Source of the DNA: Adenophora triphylla var. japonica
Lineage: Eukaryota; Streptophyta; Magnoliopsida; Asterales; Campanulaceae
Direction of reading: 5' to 3'
Assembly (NCBI GenBank): GCA_022495995.1
Contig: JAFEMH010003610.1
Span: forward strand, 62,001-126,000
DNA: 64,000 nt
Shown here: positions 57,156 through 64,000 of the stretch, piece after piece
Position numbering within the stretch: position 1 is the first letter of the stretch
Layout: each line of letters opens with the position of its first letter
Position numbers and translations under genes: made by a program
The notes under the pieces: model-generated
What the model saw: the letters and a program-made list of their open reading frames with translations, nothing else
Database searches by the model: none
Told to the model about the DNA's origin: nothing

Positions 57156-57693
57156 TGTTGGTATAGAAGACCAACCGGGTTAGACATCGAAGGAAGGGGA
57201 AGAATTTCGTCAGAGGTTTCTGGGCTCAAGGGCGGCCGCGCTGCTACTGTGCGCGACCGCGCTCTTGGGCAGAAACATATGGCTCGGGGGATTTTCTTCA
57301 AGGGTGACCCCGCTGAAGGGGAGGGCGACCGCGCTGGAGGTTTTGTCAAAGGCGTTGGACTTACTGGACAGTAGCGCGACCGCGCTAGGCTCCAGGGCGG
57401 CCGCGCTGGGCCCGATTTTCAGCAGTCCAGGAATCCTTTTTTGTTTAGGTTTAGGTTTGTTCCCTAGTCATATATAAGTAAAGTTCCGCCTCCTATCTCA
57501 TTGTAACACAAATTCTACATACATAGTGCAAGATCCTGGCTTGGTAGTGCCCCCAGACGTAGCTAATCAAATTGGTGAACTGGGTTAACAATTTCTTGTG
57601 TTCTTTTCTGTTTCTTTGATTTCTTGTGCTTGGTTTGTGTGCGATTGTTATTCTTGTAGGTTTGCTTGGGTGTGGAGGGCCATATTCACAACA
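57156..57693 (+). repeat. 3' LTR of copia element 2 (538 bp)
   Basis: Near copy of the 5' LTR. One of the six U3 motifs is mutated (GGGTGACCCCGCT), consistent with loss of CG sites. Confidence 0.93.
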
Positions 57694-58139
57694 ATCAGGA
57701 TTTAGAATTATTGAAAAATGTGTAATTTGTAGTGGGACGGAGAGAGTATTCATTTATTCAGAAGAAATGAATGTCTATTTATATTTTTAGTCACAAAAAA
57801 AATTGATAAGTATTCATTTTGGGATTAATGTCACACTATTTAAGGAGTTTTTGATCAAGGAATTGAAACAAAACTCCATAGATGTATGAAATAAAATTAT
57901 TTGTATTGACTTATACTCCCTTCATTGTAGAAAGATAATCTTATTTTTATTTTGGTGGTCAATTTTACTGAAATTTGAATTTTTTTTAATGAAAATTAGA
58001 TTATTTTTATAAAATTCTAAAAATTGTTATTAATGTACTAAAAATATTATTATAAATATTTAGATCAGAAATTGTGAGGATAAGAAGAATAGGAGTGGAG
58101 ATATTCATTGGGGCGGTATAATTTAGCTAATGTATGGTT
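57694..58139. other. Spacer with the right end of a Stowaway
   Basis: 57720-57746 reads GTGTAATTTGTAGTGGGACG then GAGAGAG and TA, a Stowaway right terminus without a left partner nearby. The left part may lie beyond copia element 2, in 50629-52410. 57910-58110 is AT-rich with nothing recognised. Confidence 0.5.
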
Positions 58140-58673
58140 TGTTGGGAATTTAGTGATACATGTGCAATCGATACCAATATCAAACACATCGGCACACTGC
58201 AAAGTATGGAAGAACACACGCAAATACAAAGGATCGTTAACTCAGTTCGTTGAACTAATCAACTACGCTCGGGGGTGAAATCAATTCAAGAATAAACTAA
58301 TTATTCTCTTAATATGTGCTACAATGTGTTATAGATCGTGTCTATATATTTATAGTTTTATCACAACAAGCCCAAATCCTTGTGCAAGAAGAAAATCCGA
58401 TCTAAATAAGGAAATCAAATATGGCCCAAAATTGCGTTGCACGGCTGTATCCCTATTGTTGCGCGCCCATGCCAGGGGGAAAAATCATTCTGCTCATATC
58501 GTACCTATTGGCACGATCATGCCAACTCCTAAGCACGGTCGTGCTAAACCTATTGCGGCATTTTGGCTTTCTTCTCCTCTTTGAGCACTTTGTCTTCGAC
58601 TTGAAATCCTCCAATGCTTTAGGCTCATTCTACTCCTCCGTCTTCGTGTTGATTTAGGCTCCATAATTCAACA
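58140..58673 (-). repeat. 3' LTR of copia element A (534 bp)
   Basis: Plus-strand ends TGTTGGGAATT and AATTCAACA. A minus-strand TATA box (ACTATAAATATATAGAC) lies at about 58350. Upstream of it, in U3, are the palindromes GGCACGATCATGCC and GCACGGTCGTGC (58508-58545). Confidence 0.85.
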
Positions 58674-59178
58674 ATCTCCCACCTGAAGACTAGAACCATA
58701 ATCATAGTCACTAAACGCCAAACTCCCACCATGGAATGCACCTCCAAAGTTCGAACACATTTGTTTCCCAATAACTGACTTGCCAACGCCGAGCTTCCTA
58801 GCTCAAGTGCTAAGGCGAGTTGAAGCCAACGACACTTCAACCTCTCCATGTTGGATTCTTCTTGCCTCTTCGAACCAATTTCTCTTTTGATCTCTTTATG
58901 CAAGTCTAACTTCACCTTCTCTCCCGAAACGCATTTTCATTGCAATGCCCCTCCATGAAACACAGTCTCCCCTTGTCTCTTGCAGTGACTGCTCGAGGTC
59001 TTTCTTCACTCTTTGTTAGGTCCATGTGACTTATTCTCTGCGTTGATCAACTTTGAGTCATCCTCTTCCTAACATATCGTTTGCCGTTGGTTCGTCCTTT
59101 TCCACCAACAGGCCAGTCAGCTAGCCTATTGCTCCCACCTGAGCGAATAATGTTGTTTCAGGTAGTGTACAAAGTTTT

Positions 59179-60115
59179 CTACTTCCTCCATTGAGCTACT
59201 ACCTCCGCTCCCTTTTTGATTTCCCATAACCCCCCATTGAAAGTTACTCCATACTGCTCATTGTCCAACTGTCCAACGAAAATCAATCTCCTCTTCAAGC
59301 TAGAAATGTTCCTCACATAATGCATCTCCAAAACAACCCCACTTTGTGTCTTGATCCATACATTCCCATTTCCTACGATCTTCAAAGGTTGATCATCACC
59401 GAGATAAGCCACCCTAAGATCGCCTGAGGTGTACTGCTCCATCTTATCCGAGCCACTGCATGAATGAAACGATGCACCTGAATCTAACACCCAAGCCTCA
59501 TCTGGATGCTCCTCTCCTAGGATTAATGCATACGCGATATGCTCCTCCTCAAATTCTGTATGACCATCACCTTCGTTAGCATTCTCCGGACATTTATAAC
59601 TAATATGACCCTTAGCACCACACTTGTAGCACTTGATCGAATTTTTCTTAGATCTCGGTCCTCCTCTCCTCCCTTTACCATTCTCCGCCCTCAATGCAAG
59701 CCCAAAAGTCTCTCCCTTATCCTTCCTTCGTACCTCCTCGACAAGGATACGATCTATGACTTGTGCATACCTCAACATTCCCTCGTTTGTCGACTTACTT
59801 AGCGCCGTGACAGTCAGATCTCAATTATCGGGCAACGAATAAAGTAATATCACAGCCTGCATCTGGTCGGTATAGGTAATACCAAAATTTGTCAATTGGT
59901 CCTTGCTGCTGTTGTACCCTCCTACATCTTTTGATTCAACAACCTCTTCATTAGAGCATGCATTTCACCACGCCTATCATTTTCGATCCAACGTCTCTCA
60001 ATCTCCCCTTGACATGGTTGTAATGAAGGTCCTTTCTATAGAGGTAGTCCGTGATCCTCGTCTTCCAAAACGTGAAATTCGATCCATTAAATCTATCAAT
60101 GCTTGATTTATCCAT
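59179..60115 (-). pseudogene. Gag-protease of copia element A
   Basis: Gag begins MDKSSIDRFNGSNFTFWKTR, typical of copia UBN2-type Gag, then runs into stops and frame changes around 59830-59980. The 199-codon frame 59778-59179 holds RAENGKGRRGGPRSKKNS, the zinc knuckle CYKCGAKGHISYKC, the protease active site WVLDSGASFHS and a glycine-rich flap region (VAYLGDDQPLKIVGNGNV). It stops at the start of what would be the GAG-pre-integrase domain. It resembles neither copia elements 1/2 nor element B closely. Confidence 0.85.
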
Positions 60116-60172
60116 CTTGAATGCTTTACAGAATTCCCAAAAACATGACCAATGATCAACTAATGAACTTTG

Positions 60173-61115
60173 TGTTGGACTTTTGGTAGGCTTCTCAAGA
60201 ACTTAACTGAAAACTTAACAGAAAATGTAACGGAGAAAGAACGGAGATTGAAAACAAATGAAAAACAAGTCGAGTCTTGTATTAAATACAATCTCCGTAA
60301 GAGTTATTTGTCCCGCACAGGTGCTTACGGTTGAATAACAAAACTCTCGTAAGATAAAACGACTTTACTATTAGTTATAAGGAGCACTCCAATATAACTA
60401 ATCTAACGAACAACACAATGTTTTGAACTTTGGACTTGAAAGGATTTGATGCAACAAGATGATATGATTTGGCTATGTTAATCTATCTCACTAGAGGGTA
60501 AAGAGGCTCAAATGACTGTATGAATGAATTGAAATTCGGATAGGAAAGTATATAAAGAGAGTCAAAAGGTTTTGTGCCTTTTCCCTTGAAAAGGTGCAAT
60601 TTTTCGAACAGCAGTGAAGGGCACGAGTCGTGCTAATTGGCACGAGTCGTGCCCACGACTGCTCCCAAGCATTTCACTCGTTCGATCGAGATTTGAGCAA
60701 ATGGTCATCAGAATCCCATTCGTGCTCACGACTCGTGCTCAGAGTCCCCACTCGTTCTGATCAGTTTTGAGCCAAAGTCCATTAAGGTCAATTCGTGCTC
60801 ACGACTCGTGCTCGCGAGTCCCCACTGCTCTCGATCGAGTTTTGAGCCAAATCTCATCACCCAAAAACACTGTTCAAATCCAATTAAAGCCAAATGATTT
60901 AATTTACCTTTTAACCAACTCTTGTTAAGTTACAAACGACCTTTGTCATTAATTCTCATTCACCCTAAATGGTTTTGAGACATTAAATGAGTTTAATATT
61001 CTACAACAAATGTAGAATACATTTTGTAACTAGTTTCGTTAACAAATAACGAACTTCCGTTAGAAACTAGATCAACGTTAAGTCAAACTTAACTTTTCGT
61101 TATCTATTTCCAACA
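60173..61115 (-). repeat. 3' LTR of copia element B (943 bp)
   Basis: Plus-strand ends TGTTGGACTTTTGG and CTATTTCCAACA. Positions 60610-60830 hold several GGCACGAGTCGTGCC or GCTCACGACTCGTGCTC palindromes. These are upstream, on the minus strand, of a TATA-like TTTATATACTTTCC at about 60548. Confidence 0.88.
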
Positions 61116-61654
61116 ATCCCCCACATGAATGACAATTAATGCATGAATGAAATTTCGTCCAAAGATCCGGCGAACTATTATTACATCGAGATAGATAGCT
61201 TGTGGCCTTGAATCTTCCCTAGTGAAATATTATCGGATATACTAGCCATTTGGTAGCGAGTCGCTTTGAACCAGGATCATTTGATATATACCAAGACAAT
61301 AATACTCACATAATAACAAATTCTAACAATTGTTGTTCTCACGTTTTGTCCATTTCGACCCTGGACCGTATCTCATTCATAAGCGTTCTTTTAGAGGCGG
61401 CCTAATTACCTCTCGCTTATATAGGTGATTCTCACTATAAGGAGTATCATGCACTACTCCACCCGTAGGTATAGAAATCATTAAAAGTTTTCTCAACTTA
61501 TCCTTACCACTGCTGCATGTGCGTGTACTTGGATGTTCTGAATGAGTATTCAACAATCTCCAGGTTGATAAACCGAGTTGTTGTTTCCAAGTAACTCTAC
61601 TAGAACTTATAAATTGGTTGTCTCATTGAACCAAGGGCCTGGGATCTCCATTTC

Positions 61655-61832
61655 TCAAGGTTGAGTGTCCGCTATAAGTTCTTTTGTTGTGGGTTTTAAA
61701 CCCATTCCCCTTAACAGTTTATACAGTTGATCTCGATTTATACCTTTGGTAAACGGATCCGCTAAGTTATCACACGACTTTACATAATCAATAGTGATAA
61801 CGCCATTCTTGATCAACTGTCTAATGGTATTG

Positions 61833-61864
<32 letters not shown>

Positions 61865-63990
61865 GTACATACTATTCTATGCCCTTCCAATTGCTGGTTG
61901 ACTATCACAATGGATTAGTACAGCAGGCACAGGTTTGCTCCAACAAGGAATATCCTCCAGGAAGTTCTTAAGCCATTCTGCTTCTTCCCCAGCTTTATCT
62001 AAAGCGATAAATTCAGTCTCCATCGTGAATCTGGCTATACATGTCTGTTTGGAGGATTTCCATGACACTGCTCCTCCACCTATTGTGAATACATATCCAC
62101 TCGTGGACTTAGAGTCTTTTGTGTCCGATATCCAATTTGCATCGCAATATCCTTCTAATACTGCTGGATATTTCTTGTAAAGTATCCCATGGTTTACTGT
62201 ATACTTTAAATATCTTAGTACTCTCATTAATGCTTTCCAATGATCAGTACTAGGATTACATGTGAACCTACTTAGTTTGCTCACTGAATATGCAATGTCT
62301 GGACGAGTACAATTCGTTAAGTACATCAGACTACCAATTATTCTTGCATATTCCAGTTGAGAAACTGGTTCCCCTTTGTTCTTGGCTAAATGTAGAGCCA
62401 AGTCTACCGGTGTTTTAGCCGGAGGGTAATAAAAAACATTGAATTTCCGAAGAACATTCTCTAGGTAATGGGATTGTGAAAGAACTAATCCTTCAGATGT
62501 TCTAGAGATCTTTATCCCTAATATTACATCAGCTAATCCCATGTCTTTCATGTCAAAGTTCTTCTTTAACACGCCTTTGATATTCATGATTAAATCATGA
62601 TTACTTCCCATTATGAGCATGTCGTCTACATAAAGACAAACGATAACGAATGATTCAGATGTTCCTTTAATGTAGACACATTTGTCACATTCATTAATCT
62701 TGAATCCATTCGATAACATGGTTCTATCGAACTTCTCATGCAATTGTTTAGGTGCTTGTTTTAGTCCATACAAAGACTTTACAAGTTTACACACCTTTCG
62801 TTCTTTACCAGGAACCACGAACCCTTCGGGTTGTTCCATGTAAATTTCTTCATCAAGTTCTCCATTTAGGAAAGCAGTCTTCACATCCATTTGGTGTATC
62901 TCAAGATTATGCGGCTAGCGCAATAGCTATGAGAACACGAATTGATGTGATCCTTGTGACAGGGGAGTATGTATCGAAGAAATCATATCCCTCTTTCTCG
63001 TCTAAAGCCTTTGGCAACCAAACTAGCTTTGTACTTTTCGATTGATCCATCCGCCTTATACTTCCGTTTGAGGATCCATTTGCAACCTAATGGTTTGCAA
63101 CCCTGAGGAGATCAACTAATTCCCAAGTATTGTTGAGCATTATGGATTCTATTTCACTGTTAATAGCCTCTTTCCAGAACGAACTATCCGGACCGGATAA
63201 CGCTTCTTTAACAGTTGCTGGTTCATTTTCTAACATGTAAGACAGAAAATCAGGACCAAAAGTCTTTTTCACTCTTGCCCTTTTGCTACGTCTCGGTTCT
63301 TCATCTTCTATTTGAGAAGGACTGGTTGTAGACTTATGTGTTCTCTTATTAGAACCTATATCTTTCCTGTACTTAGCCGGAAAGATGTTTTCAAAGAATA
63401 CCGCATTCCTTGATTCTATAGTAGTTCCTACATGCATATCAGGAATGTCTGATTTGTGCACTATAAACCGATAGGCACTACTATTATTGGCATATCCAAT
63501 AAAAAGACAGTCAATGGTCTTTGGACCAATCTTGACTTGTTTAGGCTTAGGTACTTCAACCTTGGCCAAACACCCCCACACTTTAAGGTATTTAAAACAT
63601 GGCCTACGATTATGCCACAATTCATAGGGCGTTTTATCAATACCTTTCTTGGGTATTTTATTAAGAACATAATTAGAAGTGAGTATTGCTTCCCCACAAG
63701 TTGTCGGGTAAGCCCGAACTTATCAAAAGCGCGTTCATCATCTCCTTGAGAGTACGGTTTTTGCGTTCGGCAACTCCATTAGATTGAGGGGTATATGGAG
63801 CCATTGTTTGATGAATTATGCCGATTCCCAACATAGTCCTTCAAACGGTGCTTCATATTCTCCACCTCTATCACTTCTAATTTTCTTAATTTTCAAGTTA
63901 AGTTGATTCTCAACTTCTTTCTTATAAGTCTCAAAAGCCCCTAAGGCTTCATCCTTACTTCTTAAGAGATAAACATAGCAAATTTCTTAG
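61655..63990 (-). pseudogene. Pol (integrase, RT, RNase H) of copia element B
   Basis: From the right: integrase core piece IRSDRGGEYEAPFEG (about 63890), the chromodomain-less integrase tail and linker (63620-63087), then [22 protein letters not shown] and [20 protein letters not shown] are intact within 62890-61877. RNase H has [20 protein letters not shown]. Breaks visible: a 1-bp loss near 63105 (LVDLPQG expected), a shift near 62915, and a single in-frame stop TAG at 61877 where the family has Gln, after which KSRHIRRRHNTIRQLIKNGV follows in frame to 61655. Otherwise well preserved, so a fairly recent insertion. Confidence 0.9.
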
Positions 63991-64000
63991 TGCAATCATC

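Larger units (their letters stand above)
52581..57693 (+). mobile_element. Ty1/copia retrotransposon 2 (complete, frame-broken)
   Basis: LTRs 52581-53118 and 57156-57693 (538 bp each, about eight differences by eye) begin TGTTGG and end with ACAACA or ATAACA. Target duplication ATCAG (52576-52580, 57694-57698). Primer binding site TGGTATCAGAGC at 53121; polypurine tract AGGTGGGAGAT before the 3' LTR. Same family as element 1, and less decayed in the pol half. Confidence 0.95.
58140..60172 (-). mobile_element. Non-autonomous copia element A: 3' LTR, gag and protease, pol absent
   Basis: On the minus strand: gag (ATG at 60115-60113), zinc knuckle and protease to 59179, then only about 500 bp of non-coding sequence before the polypurine tract CAGGTGGGAGAT (58674-58685) and the LTR. 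Integrase, RT and RNase H are missing, with no sign of a scar. The 5' side is interrupted at 60172 by element B; its 5' LTR lies outside the window. Confidence 0.8.
60173..64000 (-). mobile_element. Ty1/copia element B, running off the right edge
   Basis: Minus strand: integrase and pol at 63990-61655, polypurine tract ATGTGGGGGAT (61116-61126), 3' LTR 61115-60173. It is inserted into element A just upstream of A's gag. The 5' LTR, gag and first part of pol are outside the window, so the target duplication (expected CTTTG) cannot be checked. Confidence 0.9.

Noticed and set aside
58324..58584. 86-codon plus-strand ORF
   Set aside because: Lies antisense within the copia A LTR; no protein features.

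Overview
This window is nuclear DNA of a flowering plant, probably a eudicot. It holds two intact plant genes, one with nine exons and GT-AG introns, in AT-rich sequence packed with plant transposons (Ty1/copia, Ty3/gypsy, Helitron, Mutator-like, Stowaway, SINE, LINE). The species cannot be told from the sequence.

Genes. (1) Positions 30184-40793 (+): a nine-exon PRAF-type gene with PH, RCC1-repeat, FYVE and BRX domains. I assembled it exon by exon into an open frame of 1125 codons. (2) Positions 49217-50437 (+): an intronless 406-codon U-box/ARM E3 ubiquitin ligase of the PUB27/28 type. All other coding sequence is transposon-derived, a gene fragment or unrecognised.

Layout. 1-2450: edge of an unknown ORF, then a 32-bp-period palindrome array on both sides of a FAR1/MULE-like ORF fragment. 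2465-4640: a MITE holding a Stowaway and a second MITE filled with about 830 bp of ATT repeat. 4873-8940: Stowaways, a MULE carrying a piece of a GT47 (exostosin) gene, a mini-Helitron and two tandem Helitrons. 9349-10229: an 89-bp tandem repeat split by a Stowaway. 10372-15593: Stowaways, a tRNA-derived SINE, a second mini-Helitron and a 478-bp element with a 9-bp target duplication. 15773-20903: copia element 1, complete but broken in frame. 22206-25558: truncated gypsy element. 26224-27054: solo LTR. 27384-27544: third mini-Helitron. 28788-29470: foldback-type repeat. 30184-40793: the PRAF gene, whose introns hold MITEs, a SINE and a LINE fragment. 41091-48875: LTR-like sequence, microsatellites and three inverted-repeat elements. 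49217-50437: the PUB gene. 50768-52342: solo LTR with a MULE inside it. 52581-57693: copia element 2. 58140-64000: a gag-protease-only copia element (minus strand) broken by a second copia element that runs off the right edge.

Two themes stand out. First, nesting: most insertions lie inside earlier insertions, and many boundaries are fixed to the base by target site duplications. Second, several unrelated elements carry clusters of short, GC-rich or self-complementary motifs. In the LTR elements these lie upstream of the TATA box, so probably in the U3 promoter region.

The two cellular genes have unbroken frames, whereas the copia coding regions contain many frameshifts even though the LTRs of element 2 are nearly identical. 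Unpolished assembly error inside repeats is therefore a real alternative to natural decay. All calls come from reading the sequence; no searches were run.
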